Positions 15,754-25,742 of a stretch of 64,000 bases of DNA are shown here, one piece after another (position 1 is the stretch's first letter; every line of letters starts with the position of its first letter). Both the position numbers and the translations under genes were made by a program. The DNA is from CAVXHQ01 sp963761735 (lineage in GTDB: Bacteria; Pseudomonadota; Alphaproteobacteria; Rhodobacterales; Rhodobacteraceae), in NCBI GenBank assembly GCA_963761735.1, contig CAVXHQ010000006.1:289476-353475 (forward strand). Direction: 5' to 3'. The notes under the pieces are model-generated. The model ran no database searches. It was given only the letters and a program-made list of their open reading frames with translations, and was not told where the DNA came from.

Positions 15754-16188
15754 TCAGGCGGGGTCGGGGGCGGCGCGGCGCGGGCGTGGAACGCCGCGCG
15801 CCACGAGGATGCCGACGATGAGGGCGGCGATGAAAAGGGCCACGTCGGTGCCGCCGAATAGGGCGACGGGCAGGGCACCGCCGGGGCAGAACCCCGCGAT
15901 GCCCCAGCCGATCCCGAATGTCGCGGCGCCGCCGATGTGACGCCCGTCGATGCGTGCGGCGGCTGGCCCCTGGAAGCGGCGGTCGAGCAACGGCGCCGGG
16001 CGCCGGAAGACCCCGGCATAGCCGACAGAAGTCACGGCCAGTGCGCCGCCCATGACGAAGGCAAGCGACGGGTCCCATGTGCCGGCGATGTCGAAGAAAT
16101 TCAGCACTTTCGCCGGGTTCGCCATACCGCCGAGGAGGATGCCGGTGCCGAATATCAGGCCGATGAGACAGGTTGCGAGCCGCCGCAT
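15754..16188 (-). CDS. YeeE/YedE-family membrane protein (DUF6691 half)
   Basis: 144 aa with four TM segments. FGTGILLGGMANPAKVLNFFD at the start and GIGWGIAGFCPGGA near the end are the two conserved motifs of the half-size YeeE/YedE proteins; the Cys in the second motif is thought to relay sulfur in thiosulfate-channel relatives. The ATG at 16186-16188 shares one base with the stop of the partner gene (TGATG); two in-frame GTGs just upstream are alternatives. The tandem of two half-size proteins matches the pmpA/pmpB-like arrangement seen with sulfide-oxidation genes. Confidence 0.88.
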   Translation of the reverse strand: MRRLATCLIGLIFGTGILLGGMANPAKVLNFFDIAGTWDPSLAFVMGGALAVTSVGYAGVFRRPAPLLDRRFQGPAAARIDGRHIGGAATFGIGWGIAGFCPGGALPVALFGGTDVALFIAALIVGILVARGVPRPRRAAPDPA

Positions 16189-16618
16189 CACCACCCCCCG
16201 GCCAGATGGCGGATGACATAGACGGTGGGCCCGCAGGCGGTCATGAACACCACCGTCGCGGCGATGGACCGGGGCGGCAGACGGGCCATGCCGCAGTCCC
16301 CGTGCCGCGAGGGCAGCCGCCCCCGAACGTCACGCCAAGCCCGACGGTGAACCCGCCCAACAGCAGCATCGGCGCCGGGACCGGCACCGAGATGACCGGC
16401 CCGCCGCCGGTGACGCCGCGCCCAAGCAACGGCGCCGTGACCATCCCCGCGATCAGTACCGCGCGCCAAAGCCAGTCGGTGCGCGATGCCGGACGCAGGA
16501 ACCCGGCAAGCACCCCGGTGGCGCCCATGATGCGCCCCGTGGTCAGCATCAGCAGGACGGCGGCCAGACCGATGAGGCCCCCACCCGCGAGCGATTGCCA
16601 GGGGGTGAAATCTGTCAC
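16188..16618 (-). CDS. YeeE/YedE-family membrane protein, first half-size partner (one-base frameshift near 16312)
   Basis: 143 aa after adding one base near 16311-16313. Features: FTPWQSLAGGGLIGLAA, GRIMGATGVLAG, LGVTFGGGC, then in the other frame SRHGDCGMARLPPRSIAATVVFM, together the conserved GGGCTSGHGxCG-type motif. The frameshift falls exactly within this Cys motif. The start is a GTG at 16618 (VTDFTPW), matching the family N-terminus; an ATG at 16666 would add a basic 16-residue extension. The stop is coupled to the DUF6691 partner. Confidence 0.8.
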
Positions 16619-16715
16619 GTCAGCGCCCCGGCGCCTGCGACACACACCTGACAGCGCGTCCTGCACAGGTACCTGCCCGCACGCGCGCCGGGTTGCCGTT
16701 GCCCGGAACCCGCGG

Positions 16716-18347
16716 TCATGTGATGACGTTGGGGGCGGTGCGGCCCGTGTGATAGGCCAGCTTGGTGATCGTCTGTGCCGCTTCGATCACGGGCGCCAGC
16801 GCCTCTTGCGGGTCCTGCGCCAGTGCGCCCGCGTCGGTTTCGACGGCCTCGAGATAGAGGCGCAGCGTGGCCCCCACGGTGCCGGTGCCCGACAGGCGCA
16901 GGACGAACCGCGCGCCGCTGGTGAACGCCACGATCAGGCCCTGATGCTCGGACCGCGAGCCGTCGACGGGGTCGTCGTACGCAAATTCGGTTGCGCTATC
17001 GACGGTCAGGCTGCCGACGGTCTGGCCCGGCAGTGTGACCAGCTGGTCGCGCAGCCCCGCAAATACCGCATCGGCCTTGTCCGTCTCGACGTCTTCGTAA
17101 TCGTGGCGCGAATAGTAATTGCGTCCGTATTCGGCCCAGTGCGCGGCCATCATATCGGCCACCGGGGTGCGGTGATGCGCCAGTATCTGCAACCACAGCA
17201 GCACCGCCCAAAGGCCGTCCTTTTCGCGCACGTGGTTGCTGCCCGTGCCGGCACTTTCCTCGCCGCACAGGGTGACGTTACCCGCGTCGAGCAGGTTGCC
17301 GAAGAATTTCCAGCCCGTCGGTGTCTCGTAACACGGCAGGCCCTTGGCCGCCGCGACCCGGTCGACGGCCGCCGAGGTGGGCATCGAGCGGGCGACGCCT
17401 GCGAGGCCGTCGGCGTAGGCGGGCGCGTGATGCGCGTGCGCGGCCAGCAGGGCAAGGCTGTCGGAGGGCGTCACATAGACACCGCGGCCCATGACCATGT
17501 TGCGATCGCCGTCGCCATCCGATGCGGCGCCGAAATCGGGGCCGTCAGACGCCATCATCGTATCGACGAGTTCCTTGGCCCAGATCGGATTGGGATCGGG
17601 GTGGCCGCCGCCGAAGGTGGGCGAGGGGACGGCGTTGATGACCGACCCTTCGGCAGCACCCAGACGCCGCTCGAGGATCTCGGTGCCGTAGGGGCCGGTG
17701 ATGGCGTGCATCGCGTCGAAACGGATGCGAAAGCCGCTTGCCAGCAGGTCGCGGATCGCGTTGAAATCGAACAGTTCTTCCATCAGGGAGGCGTAGTCGG
17801 CGACCGGATCGACGACCTCGACCTGCATCGTCCCCAGGCTGTGCAGACCCAGAGCCGACAGGTCGATGTCGGAGGTTTCGACGGTTTTATAGGTGCTGAT
17901 CGTGGTCGTCGCCGCATAGATGCGGTCGGTCACGCTTTCGGGCGCGGGACCGCCGTTGGGCGTGTTGTATTTCAGGCCGAAATCGGCGTCGGGGCCGCCC
18001 GGATTGTGGCTCGCCGACAGGATCAGGCCGCCGTCGGTCTGGTATTTGCGGATCAGGTGCGAGGCGGCGGGCGTCGACAAGAGCGCGTCCTGTCCGACGA
18101 TCATCTTTGCGGCGCCGTTGGCGGCGGCCATGCGCAGGATCGTCTGGCTGGCGACATCGTTGAAGTAGCGCCCGTCGCCGCCCAGCACGAGGGTTTTGTC
18201 CGCCACGCCGCCGATCCCGTCGAAAATCGCCTGAACATAGTTCTCGAGGTATCCCGGCTCCATGAACGTGGCGGTTTTCTTGCGCAACCCGCTGGTGCCG
18301 GGTTTCTGGCCGGTGATCGGCCCGGTCGGAATGGTGCGGATTTCCAT
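16716..18347 (-). CDS. pgm: Phosphoglucomutase
   Basis: 543 aa, the alpha-D-phosphohexomutase family of the eukaryote-like, glucose-specific type. Substrate loops: GTSGLRKKT near the N-terminus, the catalytic phosphoserine loop LILSASHNPGGP, the metal loop DGDGDRNM (ASDGDGDRNMV), the sugar loop CGEESAGTGSNHVREKDG and a phosphate loop RLSGTGT. It interconverts glucose-1-P and glucose-6-P. An AGGAGA ribosome site precedes the ATG at 18347. Last gene of the glycogen operon, 82 bases after glgX, so it links ADP-glucose synthesis and glycogen release to central metabolism. Confidence 0.97.
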   Translation of the reverse strand: MEIRTIPTGPITGQKPGTSGLRKKTATFMEPGYLENYVQAIFDGIGGVADKTLVLGGDGRYFNDVASQTILRMAAANGAAKMIVGQDALLSTPAASHLIRKYQTDGGLILSASHNPGGPDADFGLKYNTPNGGPAPESVTDRIYAATTTISTYKTVETSDIDLSALGLHSLGTMQVEVVDPVADYASLMEELFDFNAIRDLLASGFRIRFDAMHAITGPYGTEILERRLGAAEGSVINAVPSPTFGGGHPDPNPIWAKELVDTMMASDGPDFGAASDGDGDRNMVMGRGVYVTPSDSLALLAAHAHHAPAYADGLAGVARSMPTSAAVDRVAAAKGLPCYETPTGWKFFGNLLDAGNVTLCGEESAGTGSNHVREKDGLWAVLLWLQILAHHRTPVADMMAAHWAEYGRNYYSRHDYEDVETDKADAVFAGLRDQLVTLPGQTVGSLTVDSATEFAYDDPVDGSRSEHQGLIVAFTSGARFVLRLSGTGTVGATLRLYLEAVETDAGALAQDPQEALAPVIEAAQTITKLAYHTGRTAPNVIT

Positions 18348-18429
18348 GATCTCTCCTAGCGGGTGCGCCCGGCGCCGTGGCCGTCTGAGCGGTTACAATA
18401 GCCGCCCGTGCCCGGACCTCAAGCCGGGA

Positions 18430-20583
18430 TCAGGCGGGCGGGGCCGGTTCCTGCAACAGAACCACGACGCTGCGTGCCGCGACCTCATATGTATCGCCCG
18501 ACGGGACGCGACCTGCCGGTTCGACGCGGGGATCCGCGGTGTCGATGTGGCAGGTCCAGTGCAACCCGGCCTGCGGGGCGGGCAGCGTCGCGGTGAGGGC
18601 ATCGCCCGCATTGAAGATCAGATAGATCGGGTGATCGCTGCGGGCATAATCGGGGCTGCCCGACGCAGTCATCACTTCGGCGGCGATGGCGCGCAGATCC
18701 GGGTTGAACCAGTCGCGGTCGGCCATCGGCGTGCCCTGTGCGGTGCGCCAGACCAGATCGTGCCTGCCGTCGATCAGGCGCGACCGGGCATGCAGAAAGC
18801 GGGTCTGCCGCAGGATCGGATGCGCGTGCCGCAGTGCCGTCAGCCGTGCGCAGAACGCAACGAAATCGCGGGCCGCGTCGCCTTGCTGCCCGTCTTCAAG
18901 GGTCGGCCAGTCGACCCAGCCGGTCGGATTGTCCTGTGCATAGGCGTTGTTGTTGCCGCCCTGGGTGTTGCCCATTTCGTCGCCCGCAAGGATCAGCGGC
19001 GTCCCCTGGCTCAGCAGCAGCGTCGCCATCATGTTGCGCCGGCGCCGGGCGCGGGCGGCCGTGATCGCGGCGTCCCCGGTTGGCCCCTCGGTGCCCATAT
19101 TGTCCGAAATGTTGTGGTCGTGGCCGTCGGCGTTGTCCTCGCCGTTCGCCTCGTTGTGTTTTTCGGTGTAGCTGACGACATCCATCAGCGTAAAACCGTC
19201 GTGCGCGGTCAGCAGGTTGACCGAGGACGTCGCGGGCCGCCTGTCATGGTCGAACCGCAGCGCCGAGCCGGACAGCCGTTGCGCCAGCTTGCGGGTCATA
19301 TCGCGGTCGCCACGCCAGAACCCGCGCACCTGATCGCGGTATTTGTCGTTCCATTCGCCCCAGGGCGCGGGATAGGCGCCAAGCTGGTAGCCGCCCGGTC
19401 CGGTGTCCCAGGGTTCCGCGACAAGTTTGACACGGCCGAGCACCGGATCCTGACGAATCGCCTGAAAGAACGGTGCCTGCCGGTCGAAACCGTTTTCGGT
19501 GCGGCCCAGAGCGGAGGCAAGATCGAAGCGGAAACCGTCGACGTGCATCACGTCGACCCAATAGCGCAGACTGTCCATCACCATGCGCAGGACCATGGGA
19601 TGATTGAGGTTCAGCGTGTTGCCGGTGCCTGAATCGTTGATGTAATAGCGCGGATTTTCGGCGAGCCGGTAATAGCTCATGTTGTCGAGACCGCGAAACG
19701 ACAGGGTCGGCCCCAGCTGATTGCCCTCGGAGGTGTGGTTGTAGACGACATCGAGGATCACCTCGATCCCGGCGCTGTGAAACCGGCGCACCATCTCCTG
19801 AAACTCGGCGATCTCGCCGCGCCCGTCGGGGGATTTGACCCGGTAGCGCGGTTCGGGCGCAAAAAAGCCGGTCGTCATGTACCCCCAGTAATTGCGCAGG
19901 TTCTTTTCGACGAGGTGCCGGTCGTCCAGAAACGCCTGCACGGGCAGCAGTTCGACCGCCGTCACCCCCAGTTTTGTGAGATGTTCGAGGATTTGCGGCG
20001 AGGCCATCGCGGCATAGGTGCCCGCATTCTCGATGTCGGTGCGGTTCGCGGTCAGGCCTTTGGCGTGCGCCTCATAGAAGATCGTGTCCGACATCGACCG
20101 TGCGGGCGGGGCGTCGCCCTGCCAGTCGAAATCGTCGTCGACCACCACGCATTTGGGCATGTAGCGCGCCGAGTCGCGGGTGTCCTGCACAAGATCGAGG
20201 TGGCGCGAGCGGACGTCATAGCCCATCAGCGCATCGTGCCAGTCGGGATGGCCGTCCGCCGCCCCCGTCAGCCTGCGCGCATAGGGATCGAGCAACAGTT
20301 TATGCGCGTTGAACCGGTGCCCTTCGTCGGGCCGGTAGGGGCCGTGCGCGCGAAAGCCGTAGCGTTGACCGGCGCGCAGCCCCTCGACGTGGCCATGCCA
20401 GACGTGGCCGATGTTTTCGGGCAGCTCGATCAGCAGCGTTTCGTGCCCGGCGGCATCGAACAGGCACAGCGTCATCCGCGTGGCGTGCTGCGAGAATATC
20501 GCGAAATTGACGCCCGCACCATCGGGCGTGGCGCCCATTGGCCACGGGCGCCCGGCGGTGACGGTCAGATTGGCGTTCATCAT
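18430..20583 (-). CDS. glgX: Glycogen debranching enzyme GlgX
   Basis: 717 aa GH13 enzyme that cleaves alpha-1,6 branches left by phosphorylase. An N-terminal CBM48 (GATPDGAGVNFAIFSQHATRM, split by short linkers) precedes the catalytic barrel. Conserved regions: DVVYNHTSEGN, DGFRFDLASALG with the nucleophile Asp, LVAEPWD with the acid/base Glu, and LLTAHDGFTLMD. Full length for isoamylase-type GlgX. It lies 30 bases downstream of glgA and is oriented with the whole cluster. Confidence 0.97.
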   Translation of the reverse strand: MMNANLTVTAGRPWPMGATPDGAGVNFAIFSQHATRMTLCLFDAAGHETLLIELPENIGHVWHGHVEGLRAGQRYGFRAHGPYRPDEGHRFNAHKLLLDPYARRLTGAADGHPDWHDALMGYDVRSRHLDLVQDTRDSARYMPKCVVVDDDFDWQGDAPPARSMSDTIFYEAHAKGLTANRTDIENAGTYAAMASPQILEHLTKLGVTAVELLPVQAFLDDRHLVEKNLRNYWGYMTTGFFAPEPRYRVKSPDGRGEIAEFQEMVRRFHSAGIEVILDVVYNHTSEGNQLGPTLSFRGLDNMSYYRLAENPRYYINDSGTGNTLNLNHPMVLRMVMDSLRYWVDVMHVDGFRFDLASALGRTENGFDRQAPFFQAIRQDPVLGRVKLVAEPWDTGPGGYQLGAYPAPWGEWNDKYRDQVRGFWRGDRDMTRKLAQRLSGSALRFDHDRRPATSSVNLLTAHDGFTLMDVVSYTEKHNEANGEDNADGHDHNISDNMGTEGPTGDAAITAARARRRRNMMATLLLSQGTPLILAGDEMGNTQGGNNNAYAQDNPTGWVDWPTLEDGQQGDAARDFVAFCARLTALRHAHPILRQTRFLHARSRLIDGRHDLVWRTAQGTPMADRDWFNPDLRAIAAEVMTASGSPDYARSDHPIYLIFNAGDALTATLPAPQAGLHWTCHIDTADPRVEPAGRVPSGDTYEVAARSVVVLLQEPAPPA

Positions 20584-20613
20584 TCAGACTTCTGGGGACG
20601 GCTTTGGGGCGGT

Positions 20614-22038
20614 TCAGACAAGCTCTCGGTACAGGGCGGCGTAGGCGCGGGCAGAGGGGCCCCAGCCGACGGGCTGTTTCATGGCGTTGCGCTGCAGCTT
20701 AAGCCACGCCCTTTCGTCTGCGTAAAGCGCACAGAGCCGTGCGACCGCGGTTTGCAGGGAAACGAGGTCGATGGGACTGAATTGCACGCCCGTCGCGACC
20801 CCCATTGCCTGCGCGGCAGGCGATGCGTTGATGACCGTATCCGCCAGCCCGCCGGTCAGCGCCACGAGGGGGATCGTGCCATAGCGCAGACCGTAGAGCT
20901 GGGTCAGCCCGCAAGGCTCGAACCGCGAGGGCACGAGGATCGCGTCGCCCCCGGCGATCAGACGGTGCGACAGCGCCTCGTCATAGCCGATGTGCACGGC
21001 GACGTTGTCGTCCCGCGCGGCGTTGCGAAACGCAGCCTCGAGGCCCGGTTCGCCGGATCCGAGAAGGGCGAGTTGCCCGCCCTGTTCCAGCAGCCCCGGC
21101 AGCGCATCGAGCAGCAGATCGAGCCCCTTTTGCCCGGTCAGCCGGCTGATGACGACGCAGAGCGGCCCTTGTGCCTGCGGCAGCCCCAGTTCGTCCTGCA
21201 ACGCCTTCCTGGCGGCCTTTTTGCCTGCCGGGTTCTTGAATGTGCGGATGTGCGGGTCGGTCGCGGGGTTCCAGACATCTTCGTCGATGCCGTTGAGGAT
21301 GCCGGACACCACGTCGCGGCGCGCGCGGATCACGCCTTCCATGCCCATCCCGAAGGCCTGCGTTGCCAGTTCGGCGGCATAGGTGGGCGAGACCGTGGTG
21401 ATCCGGTCGGCGCCCGTCAGTCCCGCCTTGAGGGCGGAGATCCGCCCCCAGGCCTCATAGCCGTCGGGCGTCATCCGCCACGGATCGAGGCCGAGGGCCG
21501 CGACCTTGCCCGCATCGGCAAAGCCGTGAAAGGCCATGTTGTGAATCGTGATCACCGTACCGGGGCGCGTGGAATTGCCGTCGCGGGGCAGATATTCGGG
21601 TACGAGGCCCGCCTGCCAGTCGTGCAGATGCAGGACCTGCGGCACCCATCCGGCCACAGCACCCTGCGCCATCACGGCGGCGGCCTGCGACAATGCGGCA
21701 AAGCGCTCGGGGTTGTCGGGCCAGTCTGTGCCGTCCGGTCCCAGATAGATCGAGCCGGGCCGGTCATAGAGATGCGGCGCGTCGAGGATATAGAGCGACA
21801 GTCCCGCGTGCCGGGACGAAAGCAGCCGCGCGGGCCCGCCCAACAGGTCGGGCAGGTCGGCGCATTTGCGGGCCTTTACGGCCTTCAGCACCGCCGGATA
21901 GCCCGGCAGCAGCACGGCCATGTCAATGCCCTCGGGTGCCAAGGCACCGGGCAGCGCACCGACCACATCGGCCAGCCCGCCGGTTTTCACCAGCGGCGCG
22001 CATTCCGACGCGACGGAGAGGACGCGCAGCCCGCTCAC
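20614..22038 (-). CDS. glgA: Glycogen synthase
   Basis: 474 aa GT5 glycosyltransferase using ADP-glucose. The N-terminal KTGGLADVVGALP is the ADP-glucose-binding motif. LHLHDWQAGLVP, GILNGIDEDVWNP, the C-terminal SRLTGQKGLDLLL and the acceptor motif PSRFEPCGLTQLYGLRYGT (with catalytic Glu) are canonical. There is no ATG at the right place. A GTG at 22036-22038 overlaps the glgC stop (GTGA) and gives VSGLRVLSVASECAP, the expected start. Confidence 0.96.
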   Translation of the reverse strand: MSGLRVLSVASECAPLVKTGGLADVVGALPGALAPEGIDMAVLLPGYPAVLKAVKARKCADLPDLLGGPARLLSSRHAGLSLYILDAPHLYDRPGSIYLGPDGTDWPDNPERFAALSQAAAVMAQGAVAGWVPQVLHLHDWQAGLVPEYLPRDGNSTRPGTVITIHNMAFHGFADAGKVAALGLDPWRMTPDGYEAWGRISALKAGLTGADRITTVSPTYAAELATQAFGMGMEGVIRARRDVVSGILNGIDEDVWNPATDPHIRTFKNPAGKKAARKALQDELGLPQAQGPLCVVISRLTGQKGLDLLLDALPGLLEQGGQLALLGSGEPGLEAAFRNAARDDNVAVHIGYDEALSHRLIAGGDAILVPSRFEPCGLTQLYGLRYGTIPLVALTGGLADTVINASPAAQAMGVATGVQFSPIDLVSLQTAVARLCALYADERAWLKLQRNAMKQPVGWGPSARAYAALYRELV

Positions 22039-23294
22039 GTGCCGGCGGCGCGCTTGTCGAGCATGTCCTGCGTGATCAGCGTCACGCCGCGGTCCGTCAC
22101 CCGGAACCAGCGCTTGTCCTGTGCCGGATCCTCGCCCACCACCAGACCCTCGGGGATCTGCACGCCGCCGTCGATCACGACGCGCCGCAGCCGGGCGGAG
22201 CGGGCGATATTGGCGTAGGGCAGCACCACCGCCTCTTCGAGAACCGCGTAGGAATTGGTGTGCACTTCGGTGAACAGCATCGAATTGCGCACCTCGGTGC
22301 CCGAAATGATGCAGCCCCCCGACACCATCGACGATACCGCGATACCGCGTCTGTCGGCCTCGTTGTGGATGAATTTGGCCGGAGGCACGCCTTCGGCATA
22401 GGTCCAGATCGGCCAGGACTTGTCCCAAAGATCAAGCTCGGGGGTGAAATCGGTCAGGGCGATGTTCGCCTCCCAGAAGGCGTCGATCGTGCCCACATCG
22501 CGCCAGTAGGCGGGGGCCCCCGGCGCGCGGACGCAGGAGGTATCGAACCGGTGCGCCATCGCCTTGCCGTTCTTGACGATGTCGGGGATCAGGTCGCTGC
22601 CGAAATCATGGGTCGAGTTCGGATCCTCGGCGTCGCGCAGCAGCAGATCGCGCAGGAAGGGCCACGAGAAGACGTAGATGCCCATCGACGCCAGTGCCAC
22701 GTCGGGGTTTTCCGGGGTGGCGGGGGGATCGTCGGGTTTCTCGAGGAAGGAGGTGATCTGTCCGGTCTCGTCCGTCGCCATGACGCCAAAGGCCTTGGCC
22801 TCCATCCTCGGAACGGTCAGGCAGCCGATGGTGACGTCGGCGTCGGTGTCGACGTGCTGGCGCAGCATCACCTCGTAGTCCATTTTATAGATATGGTCGC
22901 CCGCCAGAAGGATGATGTAATCGACGCCATAGCTGTCGACGATGTCGATGTTCTGGGTGACGGCATCCGCCGTGCCACGATACCAGCTGCTGTCGCCGCC
23001 CCGCTGCGAGGCGGGCAGGATGTCGAGGAATTCGTTGCGCTCGGCGCGAAAGAACGTCCAGCCGCGCTGCAGGTGACGAATGAGGCTGTGCGCCTTGTAT
23101 TGCGTCGCCACCGCGATCTTGCGGATGCCCGAATTCAGGGCGTTCGACAGGGCGAAGTCGATGATCCGGGTCTTGCCGCCAAACGGGACGGCGGGTTTGA
23201 CGCGCCGGTCCGTCAACTCGTGCAGGCGCGATCCGCGCCCTCCCGCGAGGACGAATGCCATGGAACGTTGGCTCAATCTGCGGTTTTTCGGCAT
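22035..23294 (-). CDS. glgC: Glucose-1-phosphate adenylyltransferase
   Basis: 419 aa. It makes ADP-glucose from glucose-1-P and ATP, the committed step of glycogen synthesis. Motifs: FVLAGGRGSRLHELTDRRVKPAVPFGG at the nucleotide site, written across the first 40 residues; ILLAGDHIYKMDY; FLEKP; WRDVGTIDAFWEAN. The C-terminal left-handed beta helix starts around FIHNEADRRGIAVSSMVS. Full length. The end is coupled to glgA. Allosteric control by glycolytic intermediates is known for the family and not visible here. Confidence 0.97.
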   Translation of the reverse strand: MPKNRRLSQRSMAFVLAGGRGSRLHELTDRRVKPAVPFGGKTRIIDFALSNALNSGIRKIAVATQYKAHSLIRHLQRGWTFFRAERNEFLDILPASQRGGDSSWYRGTADAVTQNIDIVDSYGVDYIILLAGDHIYKMDYEVMLRQHVDTDADVTIGCLTVPRMEAKAFGVMATDETGQITSFLEKPDDPPATPENPDVALASMGIYVFSWPFLRDLLLRDAEDPNSTHDFGSDLIPDIVKNGKAMAHRFDTSCVRAPGAPAYWRDVGTIDAFWEANIALTDFTPELDLWDKSWPIWTYAEGVPPAKFIHNEADRRGIAVSSMVSGGCIISGTEVRNSMLFTEVHTNSYAVLEEAVVLPYANIARSARLRRVVIDGGVQIPEGLVVGEDPAQDKRWFRVTDRGVTLITQDMLDKRAAGT

Positions 23295-23342
23295 TGATGA
23301 ACTCCCTTTGGAAAACCGTTCGCGGTTCGAATCATGGGCCCG

Positions 23343-25592
23343 TCAGGCGGTGCCGGTGTCGTCGGCCAAGCGCAGGAACAGCGTCGACAGCGGCGGCAGC
23401 GTCAGGCGGACCGACTGGTCCTGTCCGTGCGCGGCCTCGGGTACGGAATCGACGCCGCCCATGTTGCCGCGGTTGGCGCCGCCATAGGCGCCTGCGTCCG
23501 TGTTCAGCAATTCGTCCCAGCGTCCGGCGCGCGGCACGCCGACGGCAAAGTTCGTCCGCTCGACCGGGGTCATGTTGCATACCACAAGGCAGGGCGCGTC
23601 GCCTTCCGCCCCGAAGCGGACCCAGGCAAAGACCGACTGCTCGGCATTTGCGGCGTCGATCCACATGTGCCCGCCCGGCTCGCAGTCGCGGACATGCAGG
23701 GCGGGTTCGGCGCGGTAGAGCAAATTCAGGTCACGGACCAGATTTTGCACGCCTTTGTGGGCCGGGCGCCGGGCCGCGTCCCAGTCGATCTGGATATCGT
23801 GATCCCATTCGGCGGGCTGCGCGAATTCGCATCCCATGAACAGCAGTTTCTTGCCCGGATGGCCCCACATATAGCCGTAGTAGGCGCGAAGGTTGGCGAA
23901 CCTCTCCCATTCGGTGCCCGGCATCTTGTCGATCATCGCGCCTTTGCCGTGCACCACCTCGTCGTGACTGATCGGCAGTACGAAGTTTTCGGAAAACTGC
24001 CACAGGATCGGCCGGGTCATCGCGTCGTGGTGGTATTTGCGGTAGATCGGGTCCTCTTCCATGTAGGCAAGGGTATCGTTCATCCAGCCCATGTTCCATT
24101 TGTACCCGAATCCAAGGCCGCCCGCGTCCACCGGCGCCGAGACGCCGGGAAACGAGGTGCTTTCCTCGGCCACGGTCATGATGCCGGGGTTGGCGGCATA
24201 GGCCAGCGTGTTGACCCGTTTGAACAGGTCGATCGCCTCGTAGTTTTCGCGCCCGCCGTCCTTGTTGGGGATCCATTCGCCGTCCTTGCGGGAATAATCG
24301 CGGTAGAGCATCGAGGCTACGGCATCGACGCGCAGCCCGTCGACGTGATATTCCTCAAGCCAGTAGAGCGCGTTGGCGGTCAGGTAATTCGCCACCTCGA
24401 CCCGGCCATAGTTGTAGATCGCCGTGTTCCAGTCGGGATGGAACCCTTCTTTGGGATCGGCGTGCTCGTACAGATGGGTGCCGTCGAAACAGGCCAGGCC
24501 GTGCGCATCGGTCGGGAAATGCCCCGGCACCCAGTCGAGCAGGATGCCGATGCCAGCGGCATGGGCCGCATCCACAAGATCGCGAAATTCGTGCGGCGGC
24601 CCGAAACGGATCGTCGGGGCGTAGAGTCCGACCGGCTGATAGCCCCAGGAACCGTCGAAGGGAAATTCGCTGATCGGCATGAGTTCGATATGGGTGAACC
24701 CCATGTCGGACACATAGGCGATCAGATCGACGGCCAGTTCCTTGTACGACAGCGGCCGGCCCTGCTGATCCCAGATGCGTTTCCACGACCCGAGGTGGAC
24801 CTCGTAGATCGAGATGGGCGCATCGCGCCCGTTGGCGGCGTCGCGGCTGTCCATCCAGTCCGCGTCGTCCCAGCCGTATCCCGCGATGTCGCGCACGATG
24901 CTAGCGGTTTCGGGCGGGTGCTGGGCGCCGTATCCGACGGGATCAGCCTTCAGCGGCAAGGCCGCGCCGTCCGCGCCGATGACCTCGTATTTATAGGCGG
25001 CGCCGTCGGCGGCACCGGGCACGAAAATCTCCCGGACGCCGGTGGTGCCCCGGGCGCGCATGACGTGCCGCCGCCCGTCCCAGGCGTTGAAATCGCCGAC
25101 GACCGACACCCTGCGCGCGGCGGGCGCCCAGACGGCGAAATGGGTGCCGCGCACGCCCTCACGGGTCATCACATGGGCGCCGAGCGCGCGCCACAGCTGG
25201 CGGTGCGTGCCTTCGCCCAGCAGGTATTCGTCGGTTTCCGTCAGCACGGGGCCAAAGGCATAGGCGTCGGCATACTCCCATGTCGCGCCATCCGCGCCGG
25301 TGCCGCGCAGGATATAGGAACTGTTCGTTTTCAGCCCCGTCACCACGCCGCTGAACAGCGCGCCCTGCACCCGGGTCAGGGGCTGTGCGGCCCCGTCGAT
25401 CACCGCCGACAGCGTATCGGCGCCGGGGTCGATGGCCGTTATCCAATAGCTGTCACCCGACCGGCCCACGGTGCCGCCGGTGCCGCCGGTGTCCGGTTGC
25501 GGACCGAGGATCGAAAACGGGTCGGGATGCGCCGCGTCGAGGATCTGGGCCACGACATCGTCGGTCAGGAAAGGGGCGGTCTTTTGTTTCAT
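23343..25592 (-). CDS. glgB: 1,4-alpha-glucan branching enzyme
   Basis: 749 aa GH13 enzyme that introduces alpha-1,6 branches. An N-terminal extra domain (DPFSILGPQ) and CBM48 (GTHFAVWAPAARRVSVVGDFN) lead into the barrel. Conserved: YEVHLGSW, DWVPGHFP, GLRVDAVASMLYRDYSRKDGEW with the nucleophile Asp, TVAEESTSFPGVS with the acid/base Glu, and LPISHDEVVHGKGAM. I chose the ATG at 25592 (MKQKTAPFL); further upstream the frame is low-complexity. First gene of the glgB-C-A-X-pgm series. Confidence 0.97.
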   Translation of the reverse strand: MKQKTAPFLTDDVVAQILDAAHPDPFSILGPQPDTGGTGGTVGRSGDSYWITAIDPGADTLSAVIDGAAQPLTRVQGALFSGVVTGLKTNSSYILRGTGADGATWEYADAYAFGPVLTETDEYLLGEGTHRQLWRALGAHVMTREGVRGTHFAVWAPAARRVSVVGDFNAWDGRRHVMRARGTTGVREIFVPGAADGAAYKYEVIGADGAALPLKADPVGYGAQHPPETASIVRDIAGYGWDDADWMDSRDAANGRDAPISIYEVHLGSWKRIWDQQGRPLSYKELAVDLIAYVSDMGFTHIELMPISEFPFDGSWGYQPVGLYAPTIRFGPPHEFRDLVDAAHAAGIGILLDWVPGHFPTDAHGLACFDGTHLYEHADPKEGFHPDWNTAIYNYGRVEVANYLTANALYWLEEYHVDGLRVDAVASMLYRDYSRKDGEWIPNKDGGRENYEAIDLFKRVNTLAYAANPGIMTVAEESTSFPGVSAPVDAGGLGFGYKWNMGWMNDTLAYMEEDPIYRKYHHDAMTRPILWQFSENFVLPISHDEVVHGKGAMIDKMPGTEWERFANLRAYYGYMWGHPGKKLLFMGCEFAQPAEWDHDIQIDWDAARRPAHKGVQNLVRDLNLLYRAEPALHVRDCEPGGHMWIDAANAEQSVFAWVRFGAEGDAPCLVVCNMTPVERTNFAVGVPRAGRWDELLNTDAGAYGGANRGNMGGVDSVPEAAHGQDQSVRLTLPPLSTLFLRLADDTGTA

Positions 25593-25742
25593 CCTGTGAC
25601 GATAAAGGGAATGTGCCGCGCTGCAAGCCCTGGTTGCCGCAGCCCCCGTGCCGGTCCGCAGTGGCGGCGATGCGGGGAGCATGACGTCAGGCGCGGCTGG
25701 TCGGCTGCCCAAGGTCAGGCGCTCCGGATCGGCCGTGTCGCG